NCBI RefSeq assembly: GCF_949987535.1
Contig: NC_080082.1
Coordinates: 30,974,011-31,038,010, forward strand
DNA length: 64,000 nucleotides
From: Balaenoptera acutorostrata
Lineage: Eukaryota > Chordata > Mammalia > Artiodactyla > Balaenopteridae
Direction of reading: 5' to 3'
Of this stretch, positions 33,371-44,744 are shown piece after piece. Each line of letters opens with the position of its first letter. Positions within the stretch are counted from its first letter, which is position 1. Under the pieces are notes generated by a model. That model was not told where the DNA came from, made no database searches, and saw nothing but the letters and a program-made list of their open reading frames with translations. The translations under genes and the position numbers were made by a program.

Positions 33371-34055
33371 GGACCACAGTGAGATACCACTTCATACCCA
33401 TTAGCATGGCTAATATAAAAAACAAAAACAAAAAAATAGAAAACAATGTGTCAGCATGGATGTGGAAGAATTGGCATCCTGTTTGTTGCTGGTGGGAATG
33501 TAAAATTGTGCAGCTGCTATGCAAAACAGTATGGTGATTCCTCAAAGAGTTAGAAACAGAACTACAATATGATCCAGCAATTCCACTTAAGGATATATAC
33601 TCAAAATGATTGAAAGCAGGGACTGGAAGAGATATGTCCATCAATGGATGAGTGGATAAACAAAATATTATTCAGCCTTAAAAAGGAAGGAAATTCTGAC
33701 ACATGCTACAACATGGATGAACCTTGAGGACATTATACTAAGTGAAATAAGCCAGGCACAAAAAGACAAATACTATATGATTCCGCTTATATGAGATACT
33801 TAGAATAGTTGAATTCATGGAGACAGAAAGTAGAACAGTGGTTATCAAAGCCTAGGGGATGGGGGAGGATAGGGAGTTATTGCGTGATGGGTACAAAGTT
33901 TCAGTATAAGAAGATTAAAAAATTCTGAAGATGGACAGTAGTGATGGTTGTATATCAATGTGAATGTACTTAATGCTACAGAACTGTACACTTAAAGATA
34001 GTTAAACGGGTAAATTTTATGTTATGTATGTTTTGCTACAAAAAATTTTTTCTAA
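33371..34055 (+). mobile_element. L1 3' region with an internal deletion
   Basis: ORF2 and 3' UTR words occur in order: 'agtgagataccacttcatac', 'gttgctggtgggaatgtaaa', 'aatatgatccagcaattcca', then a jump to 'gtccatcaatggatgagtgg', 'attattcagccttaaaaagg' and 'gtacacttaaagatagttaa'. The jump near 33635 removes about 100 bases of the usual ORF2 end. The frame is broken. Confidence 0.85.
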
Positions 34056-34163
34056 AAAGGAAAGAAAAGGAATTCAGTAACTGAAAAGTAAGCTTCCCTT
34101 CCCTTTCCTCTAGGAATACAGTTATGATCAGAATTCAGATGAGAGCAGAAGGTGTGTCAGTTG

Positions 34164-34317
34164 GGATAGGCTAGGTTATGCTAGGTAACAAACACGCCCT
34201 AAGTTTCTCACTCATGCTACACATCCATCATGGGTTATCAGGATAGGCTAGGTTATGCTAGGTAACAAACACTCCCTAAATTTCTCGCTCATGCTGCACA
34301 TCCATCATGGGTTAGCA
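34164..34317 (+). repeat. 77-bp tandem duplication of an ancient repeat
   Basis: Two units, 34164-34240 and 34241-34317, start GGATAGGCTAGGTTATGCTA and match at 72 of 77 positions. The unit resembles part of a common mammalian dispersed repeat ('ataggctaggttatgctgcagtaacaaac'-like), family unassigned. Confidence 0.9.
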
Positions 34318-34554
34318 GGGGGACTCTGCTCATCCTAATTCAGGGACTCCAGCTGACACAGCAGCACATGCCAGAGGGAAAAGGATGTCCGAAGGGCCTT
34401 GCTTTATATGTGTGAACATACTCAAGATGATTCACCTTTAAAAATTAGAATTTAGAATTTTAAAAAAGATGAATTTTCAGATCAGTTTAGGAATCACTGA
34501 TTGTCCATAGACTGGTTATAAGGCAAGTGGACACACTGGCGGGGAGGGGACAAA

Positions 34555-34980
34555 GAGCCAGAACTTTTTCTCACATCATTCACCAAAATAGATGGTAGAT
34601 GAATTAAAGATTTGAAGATAAAAACATAAAACAAAACAAAACAAAGCACCAGCAGAAAACAAAGAGTAATTTGTGATAGGGAGAGCTTATAGGACAGAAA
34701 GAATAAAGGAAAATATGAACAGATTTGACTATATTAAAAATCCAAATGTTCATATATGATAAAATACATCATATATGATAAAAGATACCATAAGCAACAT
34801 TAAAAGACACATGATAGACCAGAAGACAATATTTGTGACACATACAAGAGAAGGGTAATATCCAAAATACACAAAGAAATCTATTAAAAAGGACTGATTT
34901 TTTTTAAACGACAAAGGATAGGAAAAGGCAATTCTCAGAAGAAGAAATTAAAATGACCGGTTTGCATATAACGCATGCTA
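34555..34980 (+). mobile_element. Old L1 ORF2 fragment
   Basis: 'cattcaccaaaatagatggt', 'gaattaaagatttgaagata', 'agacaatatttgtgacacat', 'taatatccaaaatacacaaa' and 'attctcagaagaagaaatta' follow L1 ORF2 order. A short direct repeat (catatatgataaaa, twice) lies at about 34749-34782. Confidence 0.75.
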
Positions 34981-36179
34981 AAAATACTCCTCCTTAACCC
35001 TCTCTTTTCTTCTTTTCTAATACAGATTATTTGAAACAGAGAAATGGTCTACCCACAGTGTCCACTGTGTCTTCACTCTTAAATCCATTGCAATCAATCT
35101 CCACTGAAACCTCTCTGGCAAATGTACCAATGGGATCTGTTTGGTTCCCTGAAGGACCAGGTGTATTTGGGAAACAGGAAGCACCATTCGTTTGGAACCA
35201 GAGGCTTGGGGGGACTCGGGGAGGAGAGGAGTCGGGTGCAGAGATGGGAGATGAGACTAGAAGGGCATTTTGGTACCCGATAGGGCTGGGTCACAAGTGT
35301 TTCTTCTTTTAGAGGAAGCTGGTTCTGGCCACTGCTGTGGATAACAGACTAAAAGGGCCAAAACTGGAAGAGAGACCCCTGGGAAAGCTGCTGCCATTGT
35401 CCCAGGGGAAATAGCAAGGAGCAGAAATAAGGGGTCAGCAAATAGAGAAGGAACAGGATTCTGAGGCTGTCGTGAGGCTGAGGACTCACCAAATGGAGGG
35501 ATGGAGAGTGTGCGGTGAGGACCAAGAAAGACCTGAGGACAAGCCCCAAGGAGTGCTTCAGAGCAGCGTGGCCAAGTCACAGAGAGAGAGAGAGAGACTC
35601 CAGGCCCGAGGGCACCTTTAAGAGACACTTATTCATTCACAAGGCCTTCCTATTAACCTCTGGATTGTTTTTAGGTTTTAAGAAAGACCAAGAAAAGCAA
35701 AGCATTAATCACTAAGAAGTAGTATGGTTTTTCCAAAGGGTCTGTCTGCCAATATGCTACAATAAATGAAAATCTAGACGCCTAAAAAACATTATTTGGG
35801 AAGATGTCCAACCAAAAAAGAAATCCAAATTAACTATCTGATGTCCTATATAATAAGTCTTTAAATATTTTATAGGATCCCTCTTCCTTCAAACATAATC
35901 TTTATAAGCCAGCCGTCTACTCTGCTCCTATCCTCTGTAGGAAGCAGCTGATCAGAGATCACAGCCTGTCTTTTCTGCAGCCTGAGTCCGGTTAATTGTG
36001 GATTTGATTCAAATGATAGAAGTGTTGGCAGAATGAGTCCATCTTCACCGCATTGATCCCCTCCCTCCACCCCCTTACCAGCTGGGAGCCCTCCTGAAAG
36101 AACAATAGATTTATAATACGAGCAAAACAAAGGAGTCAGGAATGAACAGCTCTTGGAAATAAGTAGGTCAAGACACAAT
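34981..36179. other. Non-coding segment
   Basis: No gene is supported. An (AG)n run of about nine units lies at 35579-35596. Overlapping frames on both strands at 35.0-35.7 kb are not convincing. The last 300 bases (from about 35850) grade into the conserved-looking island. Confidence 0.35.
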
Positions 36180-36780
36180 CAATTTCCAAATCTAAAATTA
36201 TGTTTGAAAAATGTACCTTTAATACCAGAGTCGGCTTCGGCCCTGTGGGGCAAAGCATGTAAAGTTTAAAGTTCCTGAGTGGCTGCTTTATCAGGTAGCC
36301 TGAAGTTTACCCTGGAGGTTAAGCAATAAAATGGAAACAAAAATAATTTAACAGTTTTGCAGTTAGTTTAACCCAGCAACGGCTTCTTAAACGGCATTCA
36401 CCTTCCTGGAGCTTGCCGTGCTCATAAAGCCACAAGATGCATTTCAAAGCTATGAATTTGCTAAATAGAACTTCATTTCCTCTTCTTATTAGAGGTAATT
36501 AAATTTATTAGACGTCAGTAAAAGCCTTGTAAACAGAAAATATGAATGCTTATAAAAGTCTGCCCTCTCTTTGCAGCCTAATAATTAAGATGCAATGAGA
36601 AAGCAGCTAATAACAGCTCATAATTTATGACGTGTCATTCACCCCCGAATTTGAGACATATTGTGGAGGTATTACAGACTGAAATGAAAATAATACCCAC
36701 TGAAACACATTATTTATTAAATACATAACCACTTAGAGAAATAAACACATCACACACAGAACTTGATATTTCTGATGGAA
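36180..36780. promoter_or_regulatory. Strong candidate conserved enhancer block
   Basis: Repeat-free AT-rich sequence with GGTAATTAAATTTATTAG (36495-36512), a CRE-like GACGTCAG (36511-36518), CCTAATAATTAAG (36577-36589), and TATGACGTGTCATTC, whose TGACGTGTCA core (36628-36637) combines CRE-like and TALE-like TGTCA words. No frame is open over any length. This looks like a developmental enhancer; that is inference. Confidence 0.5.
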
Positions 36781-37435
36781 ACAGTATATACATCATCTCC
36801 TGCTTTGGATATATTACCCATCAAGTCAAATCCTTAAATCAAAGTCACAACTTGTTTAAATGCAAACAGCCCGTGGCAGCCCAGCAAGCCCCAAATTTCC
36901 ACTCGACTTTCACCTTGATGTCAGTTTTCAAAGACTGAGTCACTGTGAAGGTTTTTCATTATGATTGTTTTTAACGTTCTCAAAAGAAAAGAAATCCCCC
37001 GGCAAGCATTAGAGAGAGAGAGAGAGAGAGAGGAGGAAAGACAAGGAAAAGATTCTAAACAGAAGAGCAGGACTCATAAATTAACAAAAACATTATCCAC
37101 CCTCCAGCACAGATGAACTTAGAAGCAACTGCGGAATCGATGCCTCCACCCCAATGATGCTAACCCCAAATGGAATCTCTTTTTATTGCAACTTAATAAT
37201 GTACTTTACATCTTTATCAGCAGTCTGGCTGAAGCTCGTACTTTGAGATCTTTGGAATAAATGGTGATGGAAATTTTAGATGCCACTTTTCATCAATGCA
37301 AAGAGGCCCTCGGTTATAAGCTACACTGTTATTTTATGTATCGCTACGAAAGAAAAACTAAAATGCTGCTAATTAAACTATGACATGCCATCATGAGATG
37401 CACTCTGATGTCAGAGACGTTAAAACTGAAAAAAA
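36781..37435. promoter_or_regulatory. Candidate conserved non-coding block, continued
   Basis: Continues the island without interspersed repeats, interrupted only by a (GA)n run (37011-37033). AT-rich words such as GCTGCTAATTAAAC (37363-37376) are present. Function is inferred. Confidence 0.4.
37011..37033 (+). repeat. (AG)n microsatellite
   Basis: About 11 AG units with no interruptions. Confidence 0.9.
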
Positions 37436-37569
37436 AAAAGCCATTTTAGAATTCACTCAATACAATCCATAAAACTAGATGAGGGAAAGATGAACATCAA
37501 TCTTAAAATTGTGATCTTGGTTACAGTATGTGAATCATAGCTCAATAAAGCTGTTATTTTAAAATGTTA

Positions 37570-37845
37570 TTTTGGACCCAATGCTGAAAATCCTAATACT
37601 CAGTTGTATAGAAGGTGGTCAAGAAAGACCTCATGTTGAAGGTGACAGTCGAAGAAGAAGGACCTAAAGAAGGTGAGGGAGCTGTGTGGGTATCTGGAAG
37701 AAGAGGGTACCGGCAGAGCCAAGAGCAAGTGTAAAGTCCCTGGGGTGGGTGAGAACTTGTGCAGGGAAGCCAGAGTGAATGATGCAGAGAGAGACAACCA
37801 GGGGCAGGAGTGCAGGTGGAGAGGGTCATAGGAGATGAAATGAAT
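37570..37845 (+). mobile_element. Ancient interspersed repeat, family unassigned
   Basis: 'aaggtgagggagctgtgtgg', 'gtatctggaagaagaggg', 'gagcaagtgtaaagtccct' and 'catgatgcagagagag'-like words match a common mammalian repeat ('gtgagggagccatgcaggta...aagtgcaaaggccctgaggc'). The segment at about 42030-42205 looks like a further part of the same family. Confidence 0.55.
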
Positions 37846-37871
37846 GAGGTGACAGCAAAAATAAACGTTTC

Positions 37872-38814
37872 ACACCTAAATTTCGCCAAAGAAGACACAC
37901 AGGTGGCCACAAAACACATGAAAAGATGCTCAACATCACTAATTATTAGAGAAATGCAAATCAAAACTACAATGAGGTATCACCTCACACCAGTCAGAAT
38001 GGGCATCATCAAAAAATCTACAAACAATAAACGCTGGAGAGGGTGTGGAGAAAAGGGAACCCTCCTACACTGTTGGTGGGAATGTAAAGCGGTGCAGCCA
38101 CTATGGAGAATGGTATGGAGGTTCCTTAAAAAACTAAAAATAGAATTACCATATGACCCAGCAATCCCACTCCTGGGCATATACCCTGAGAAAACCATAA
38201 TTCAAAAAGATACATGCACCCCTATGTTCACTGCAGCACTATTTACAAGAGCCAGGACATGGAAGCAACCTAAATGTCCATTAACAGAGGAATGGATAAA
38301 GAAGATGTGGTACATATATGCAATGGAATATTGCTCAGCCATAAAAAAAGAACAAAATAATGCCATTTGCAGCGACATGGAGGGACCTAGAGATTGTCAT
38401 ACTGAGTGAAGTAAGTCAGACACAGAAAGACAAATTATCATATGATATCCCTTATATGTGGAATCTAAAAAAAAGAGTTTAAATGAACTTAGTTACAAAA
38501 CAGAAGCAGAGTCACAGATGTAGAAAACAAACTGATGGTTACCAGGGGATGGTGGTGTGGGGGGAGGAAAGGATAAACTGGGAGATTGGGATTGACATAT
38601 ACACACTACTATATATAAAATAGATAACTAATAAGAACCTACTGTATAGCACAGGGAACTCTACTCAATACTCTGTAATGGCCTATATGGGAAAAGAATC
38701 TAAAAAAAAAGAGTGGATATATGTATACATATAACTGATTCACTTTACTGTACACCTGAAACTAACACAACATTGTAAATCAACTCTACTCCAATAAAAA
38801 TTAAATTAAAAAAA
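37872..38814 (+). mobile_element. 5'-truncated L1 with well-preserved ORF2 end
   Basis: It starts in the last part of ORF2 ('ccaaagaagacacacaggtg'), runs through the stop and a full 3' UTR ('ttaccaggggatggtgg', 'tactgtatagcacagggaac', 'caacattgtaaatcaactct') to AATAAA and an A-rich tail. It is the best preserved L1 in the window. A flanking duplication is not clear; the 3' side instead has two copies of AAAAAAGTTTCCTCCAG. Confidence 0.93.
37873..38409 (+). pseudogene. L1 ORF2p C-terminal remnant, open for about 178 codons
   Basis: The frame reads without a stop through the L1 ORF2 C-terminal region: '[20 protein letters not shown]', '[20 protein letters not shown]', '[18 protein letters not shown]' and 'KTWKQPKCP'-like '[20 protein letters not shown]'. 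The upstream ATG at 37810 belongs to flanking sequence. ORF2p normally has about 1,275 residues with endonuclease and reverse transcriptase domains, all absent here, so this is a 5'-truncated relic even though its frame is open. Confidence 0.88.
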
Positions 38815-39260
38815 GTTTCCTCCAGGGGAAAAAAGTTTCCTCCAGTTTTCTATGAAGTTGAACAAAAATTTTAAAAGATATTAAGAATATTCTTTAAAAA
38901 ATTTTTTGAGGTGTGGGTTACTTATCAATTTCACACCTAAACCCTACCTTAGTAGCTTCTTGAATGGTTTATGAATCAGTTGACCTTAGCATCCCTGCCC
39001 TCTTTACAGGTGGTCCCATCCAAAGCAGTTGGCAACTTTGTTCAGAGGGGACATGGTCATTAGATCACCGCCACACTACGAAGCGCTTGGACTGCTTTCA
39101 AAGTGCTGGATCCTTGAGACGGTACCTTTGTTTTTTCATCAGGGATCAGAAATTGCTCTTTTATACAATAATGCTCATGGAAAACCTGACCCCCTTCCCT
39201 AGTTACTCCCCAGCACTAAAGAGCAAAGTTTCTGCCTCGAAAATCTAGGTTTCTCTTTTT
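38815..39260. other. Non-coding segment, nothing recognised
   Basis: No gene or clear repeat. Confidence 0.35.
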
Positions 39261-39429
39261 TGAGCAATTACTCTGAGTCTTGTGCTATGCTAAGAGCTCC
39301 GTGCACTCTCTCTTTTGTTTAACTCTCAAACAATCCTACGTCACAGGTGCTGTTAGTAGTCCCATTTAACAGAAGGGAAGCTGGGGCACAGAGAGGTTAA
39401 GCAACTTGCCCATGGTCACACAGCCCTGT

Positions 39430-39477
<48 letters not shown>

Positions 39478-39558
39478 TGGAGGTCTGCTGGGACTGGAAT
39501 CTGGGTATGATTTCCTTCAAAGGCCTGGTATCTAACCACTCCGCTATAAAGCATTGCT
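39261..39558 (-). mobile_element. MIR SINE split by a (GT)n run
   Basis: Reverse MIR words run in order: 'tgctatgctaagagctccg', 'cagagaggttaagcaacttg', 'cccatggtcacacagccctg', then the (GT)n run, then 'gggactggaatctgggtatg' and 'ggtatctaaccactccgcta'. The microsatellite sits where MIR reads 'cacacagctagtaag', so it probably expanded from the MIR's own CACA motif. Confidence 0.85.
39427..39475 (+). repeat. (TG)n microsatellite inside a MIR
   Basis: About 24 TG units with one early interruption (gtttg). Confidence 0.95.
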
Positions 39559-39684
39559 CTTACGTGGCAGTGTGTGGAAGTAACTCTGGCTCCTGCCTTT
39601 ACCAGATCCGGTATCTTCTATGTTTGGTGGAACCAATAACTTGGATGGAATTGAGAATGGTGCCAAGGTCAACCTGGGAAAGAG

Positions 39685-39910
39685 AGGTTAAGTGCTCAGG
39701 CTCTGGAGCTAGACTCCCTGGGTTGGAATCCTGCCTTTGCCAGCTACAAGCTGTGTGATCTGGGGCAAGTTATTTAGCCTCTCTGTACCTAAATTTCCTC
39801 ACCTGGACAAATGGAGTTAAACAATAGTAACTACCAGATGGGGTTGCTGTGAAAATTTTGTGAGACAGTCATGTGAAATACTTAGAAAAGTGCCTGGCCC
39901 ATATGGTAGT
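39685..39910 (+). mobile_element. MIR SINE, nearly complete
   Basis: 'gctctggagctagactccct', 'gggttggaatcctgcctttg', 'aagctgtgtgatctggggca', 'gcctctctgtacctaaattt' and 'tagaaaagtgcctggcccat' follow the MIR consensus over its length. Confidence 0.92.
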
Positions 39911-40292
39911 ATTGTTTCTGGCCACGGGTTTCAAAGAACACTTAGGAGCACAGTCTAGGCCCGTGTATCCCAAATATGTTTGGTTAAAAGGTCATTTCAG
40001 ATTACTAGATGTGCCTGTGATCTTGCCTGAAAGACTCATCCAATGAATGGGGAGAGGTTTCTCCTTCCAGAAGGATTCATGAGGACATGGCAGCAATGCC
40101 CAAGGGAAGCCAGATCCCGAGGGATGGGTGTTGTTCTAAGGTACAAGCATGAGCGACCTATGAGTTTCAAGAGTGCAGTCGCATCTTATGTACAAGAAAT
40201 CATTTACGGTGACAATTACTCTTGAGCGTTCCCTAGGGAGGTGGCACATTGGAAATGGGCACACTACCTTTTATTTTGTCCAGCCTGGCCAG
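39911..40292. other. Short non-coding segment
   Basis: No gene or clear repeat. Confidence 0.35.
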
Positions 40293-41290
40293 TTTTTTAA
40301 AATCTTTTTATTTGGGAATAATTATAGATTCACAAGAAGTTACCCCCAAAATATACAGGGGGTCCTCTGTGCTCTCTAGCCAGTTTCCCGGGATTGTAAC
40401 ACCTTAGATAACTGTAATACAATATCAAATTGTCCTATAATATCAAAACCAGGAAACCGATATTGCTGCAGTCCACAGAGTTGATTCAGATTTCAATAGT
40501 TGTGTGTGCATGTGTGTAAACAGTTCTACACGATTTTATCCTGTGTGTAGACTCACATGACCGTCCCCCACCAACAATCAAGATACAGAACTGTCCCATC
40601 ACCACAAGTCTCCCTGTGGAGACTTGATAGCCACCTGATAGCCACTTCACATCCCTGACCTCTGCCAACCACCAATCTGCCCTCCACCTCTATACTTCTG
40701 TGCGTTTAAGAAAGTTATATAAGAAGTGGAATCATTTATTTACATACATTTACAGCATATAACCATTTGAGATCGGATTTTTTTTTTTTTTGCTCAGCAT
40801 AATTCCCTGGAGATCCATCCAAGCTGTTGAGTGTATCGATAGTTTATTCCTTTTTTATTGCTTAGAAGTATTCCATGGCATGGATGTACCCAAGTTACAC
40901 CCTTTGTAGTTTGTTTACAGTTTGGAGCTATTATGAATAAAGCTGCTATGAACAGTCATAGGCATTTTTATTTTTCAGGGATAAATGATCAAGAGTATGA
41001 TTGCTGGGTCATGTAGTAATTGTGTGTTTCATTTTACAAGAAACTGCCCAACTGCTTTTCAGAGTGGCTGTACCATTTCACGTTCCCACCAGCAGTGAAG
41101 GGTGCCCCAGCTTCTCCACATCCTTGCCGACATGTGGAGTTATCACTACTTTTAAAATTATAGCCGTTCCTGTAGGTGTGCAGTGGTTTAAATGTGCATT
41201 TCCCTGATAGCTGATGGTGTTGACCGTCTTTCCATGGGATTATTTGCCACCCATACGTCCTCTCTGGTGAAATATCTGGACAGTTTTTCC
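40293..41290 (-). mobile_element. Old L1 in reverse, about 1 kb
   Basis: Plus-strand words such as 'ataattatagattcacaaga', 'gaagtattccatggcatgga', 'ggctgtaccatttcacgttc', 'gtgcatttccctgatagctg' and 'tcctctctggtgaaatatct' are the reverse of an old L1 3' half. The minus-strand frame at 41034-41399 covers part of it but shows no intact L1 domain. Confidence 0.82.
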
Positions 41291-41299
41291 TACCGTTGC

Positions 41300-42029
41300 T
41301 GGAACAGATCGTGATTTTTTTCAGTTGGCTTGTTTTTAGAAGCCATGAGGTACCTTCCCAAAAGAGGAAACAGGATTCTGGTCCCCCATCTCCCCACATT
41401 CCTGGCTACTCACTTACTGAGTGCCATTTGGGGATGGAATCGTTATGCTGCTTGCCTTTTTGTTTGTGTGTGTTTGCAGTGCATGCAGAATTGAACTCTT
41501 GAGTAAATGTTTATGATGTGACACCACTGTAGAGTAGCCTTATGCCCCCAGGCCAACGGAATCTGAAGTTAATCTTACCAGCCCAAGTGCAGTGCCCCAA
41601 GTCCATGTCCACTGAGCTCTTCCAGTCTTCCCTCAACCTCCGTTGGCCAAGGCAGGTTGTCTTTTGTGATCTCGCTCTCGCAGCTGCCCTGGGCCTGGAT
41701 CCCTACACTGAATGCTTTGCAGCTGGGCCGGGCCCTGACCCCACCTGGAGGGCTTGTCTGCTCCTTCCTGGGGGTGCTTCTTCTGCCCCCTTTAATCCTA
41801 GGCAGAAACGAGGCCCCCTATAATCCCTGCTGCCACGTCCCAGCCACCAGCTCAGATGCTTGGCTCTCATGGCAGCGCCTCTGCTTGATCAAATGCCCCT
41901 TTGGGACACTAACTTTGCTGACCAAATTCTCCCCAGCTCCACCCCTTCTCAGCTTTATCCTCTTGCCTGCAGTTAAGTCCCACCATGCTCAAGGCCAGCT
42001 CACCTAGACACAGGGCCAGAGCCATGGGA
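41300..42029. other. Non-coding segment, nothing recognised
   Basis: GC-richer sequence without a gene or clear repeat. Frames at 41542-41823 and 41657-42007 lack domains. Confidence 0.35.
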
Positions 42030-42205
42030 GAATTCAGGACGCGGTAGAAAAATAGGTGTGGCTTGAACAAGGTGAGAAGTAAGATTTGGGAGATGAAGTT
42101 GGAAAGAGAGGTTGGGGGTAAATTTCAAATAGCCTTGTAAGCTGTGGCCAGAAGATCTTAGGGGAAGGGGGTCTGGGGGGTATTTTAAAGCAGGGGATGA
42201 TAATG
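42030..42205 (+). mobile_element. Ancient interspersed repeat, family unassigned
   Basis: 'aaatagccttgtaagctgtg' and 'aaagcaggggatgataatg' match a dispersed mammalian motif ('gccttgtaggccattgtaag...tgagcaggggagtgacatga'). It is probably the same family as 37570-37845. Confidence 0.45.
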
Positions 42206-43289
42206 ATAGAGTTTTTTGCTCTAGCAAACAGCCAGCCAGCAGATGTTTATTGAGTACCTTTTATGTGTCAGATAAAACTTACCTGGATTGATAGCTAATA
42301 AATATTAAATGCTTTGGGAGATATGAAGTGTTATTCTGAGTATTATGGAATATAATAAAATGGAAGTAAAGATTGGCTCTTGTGAGCTCTGCCTTCTGGT
42401 ATCTTATAGTTCAATATGGAAACCGAATTTGACAGGTGAAATAGTATTTATAAACACGCTGGTGACAGAACAAATGAAAATGATCCACAAATGAAAGTGG
42501 AGTGACTTACAAGTGACTCGGGGATTTAGGTGGCAAGAGAGGCAGTGTGACAGTAAAGACCCAGGGCATTCTTGGAGAGTTTGGATGGCTGGGGCAAAAT
42601 GCAAAAGCTTTAAGGAAGTGAAAAGAACGGATAGCACCCGGATGGAGGAGAAATCAATGGCCCGCCAGGCTCACCTCGCAACTTCGTTACAATTACAACG
42701 TCTGAACAAAAATGAGCGTTTGTGAATTCCTTCATAGAAACTCTAAGAGCCAGAGCCTTCTGGGTGATAAGTCAACCACAGAATAAGCAGTAGTTGTGTT
42801 TTACTGACCCTTTATAATGACACATTAGTCAGCCCTGTAAGCTAGAAAGCATAGACCACCCCCCTGCTTCCCGCTACCCACCTTCAAAAAGAAAAATCAT
42901 AGACCAGATCACCACCTCTCCTAATGAGGCATTAGAATAATCTTAGCACTTTTACAGGAGCAGGAGTGCTCGGGAGTGCTCAGAAAGATTCTTTACCTGT
43001 CTGTTCAGGGAATATCAGGATGCAGCTCGCTCCCCTGAAGACCTGCCCTCTTTTGAGACAAGTTGCCTGACTCTGAAAGGCAGGCGGCAGCTCCATCCTC
43101 TCGTGATGGCTTCCCCTGGTCCCCTCCCTGCATCACTCGGGCTCCTTTAATTCAGGAAGAGCCATGGGTTTTGCTCCTATCTTATTTTGTCCCTTAAAGG
43201 TGTTGCCCTTGAATGCTTTTTTCCATGTTGCTGTATAGAGAGTGGTCTTGGCATGAGTGTTTTGGTTGGGACACTATAATAAGATTTAT
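42206..43289. other. Non-coding segment
   Basis: No gene. 'atgtttattgagtacctttt' at about 42242 resembles a common old repeat but is too short to call. Confidence 0.35.
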
Positions 43290-43388
43290 CATCATCTTTC
43301 GTATGTGTTGAGTAATTACTAAGTACCAGACATGTTGTGAATCACTTAACATGAAGGATCATAGGTGACAGAGCAGTCCTCTGAGCTA
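43290..43388 (-). mobile_element. Possible MIR fragment
   Basis: 'gagtaattactaagtaccag' and 'acatgttgtgaatcacttaa' suggest the 3' part of a reverse MIR. Weak. Confidence 0.4.
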
Positions 43389-43390
43389 GG

Positions 43391-43613
43391 CTAAGGGTCA
43401 GCAAATCTTCTCTGTATAGGACCAGATAGTAAATATTTTAGCCTTCGTGTCTCTGCTACAAATACTCATCTCTGCCCTGGGAGTGCAAAAGCAGCCATGG
43501 ATAGATAATATGTAAACAAACAAGTGTAGCTGTGTTCCAAAAAAACTTTATTTATAAAAACAGGTGGTGGGCCAGATTTGGCAGTGGGCCATAATTTGCT
43601 GACTCCTGCCCTA
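43391..43613. mobile_element. Short DNA transposon with inverted ends, hAT-like
   Basis: The ends 'agggtcagcaaatcttctct' and 'ataatttgctgactcctgcc' are inverted repeats of a well-known mammalian element (CAGGGGTCAGCAAACT...). Inside are 'ggaccagatagtaaatattt' and 'ttccaaaaaaactttattta', also family words. It is non-autonomous with no transposase. The exact family name is not certain. Confidence 0.75.
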
Positions 43614-44744
43614 GAATTTACTATTGTGACTTTTGCTTGATCTGCCAGTGTTTGGGATGATCAAACTTGGCCTCTGATTTTAGTATCCTGCACCATAAAT
43701 TCCAATGGCTTATTTGGGTAGTTCATATCACCAAAATTTTGTGGACCTTTGTGGCCCAAGAGAAAAAGAATGAATGGCACATAAACTGTTTTCTAGACTC
43801 ACAAAATTTCTCCTTTCTGGGCTGCAACTGGAAGGGTAGGCCATTCTTGTACTTGTAAAGAAGGTGGAACCACTTTCTTCTTCCACATACTATAGGTTTA
43901 TTTGGGAGGTGGGTTTAAGAATGTTCATATTCTTCCCAAACCTCAAGATATACCAGAAACTTGAAAACCCATTTCTGTAATTCTGAAATAACTTAATTTC
44001 CTTCATCCAGGCTTTAATTGCCCCATCTATAAAATGGGTACAAAATAAAAAAACTTTTCTTTGGGCTACATGTCTTTGCAAATATGGTAACTATTGTTTC
44101 TTTGACTAAAATACTCTTTTATTCTCAGGCTCTGTACTAAAATAAGCAAGGGGACTGAGACCAGAAATGCTGGTTAAGAATGGGACTTTGAGGACAGAAC
44201 CTCGTACTCCTAGCACAGAGTCTGGTATTTAGGAAGGAATCACTGAGCGTTTGTTAGAAGAATCCATTTTGGCTAAGGTACAGAAGGGTCAACCTACCAA
44301 GAGATGGCAATGTGGCAGCCAAAGGTGGGTTCTTCCACTTTCCACTCAACAAACTATGCCCGAGCCAGGATGCCGCGACACAGTCACACTTCTGTTGCTT
44401 TGTGCTGGACACAGACTTTTGCCGGCCCAAGGCTGTCAAATTCACTTCGATTTTGGCTTCAACTGGGGCTTCATGCTTTCAGGAAAATTTCCCACACCGC
44501 CTTCCACTTGAGATCCTTGGCAGGGGTGCCCCTCCCATTCTGCACGCACAGCTCACTTAGTGGGCACAAAGAAATGGGATAAAGCTTGGGGAGAAAAAAA
44601 GAAAAAAAACCCAACCCAACCCAGTCTAAACCTTGGGAAATCTACCGGGGTCTGCATCTCTTTAAAAACTATACACAGACATTTCTGGTCGAAGTGAAAC
44701 CATGCTTTTTGCACAGGACTGGAGACAGTAAATGAAGCCTTAGT
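43614..44744. other. Non-coding segment, nothing recognised
   Basis: No gene or clear repeat. Frames at 44.25-44.6 kb overlap in three readings and look like chance. Confidence 0.35.
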
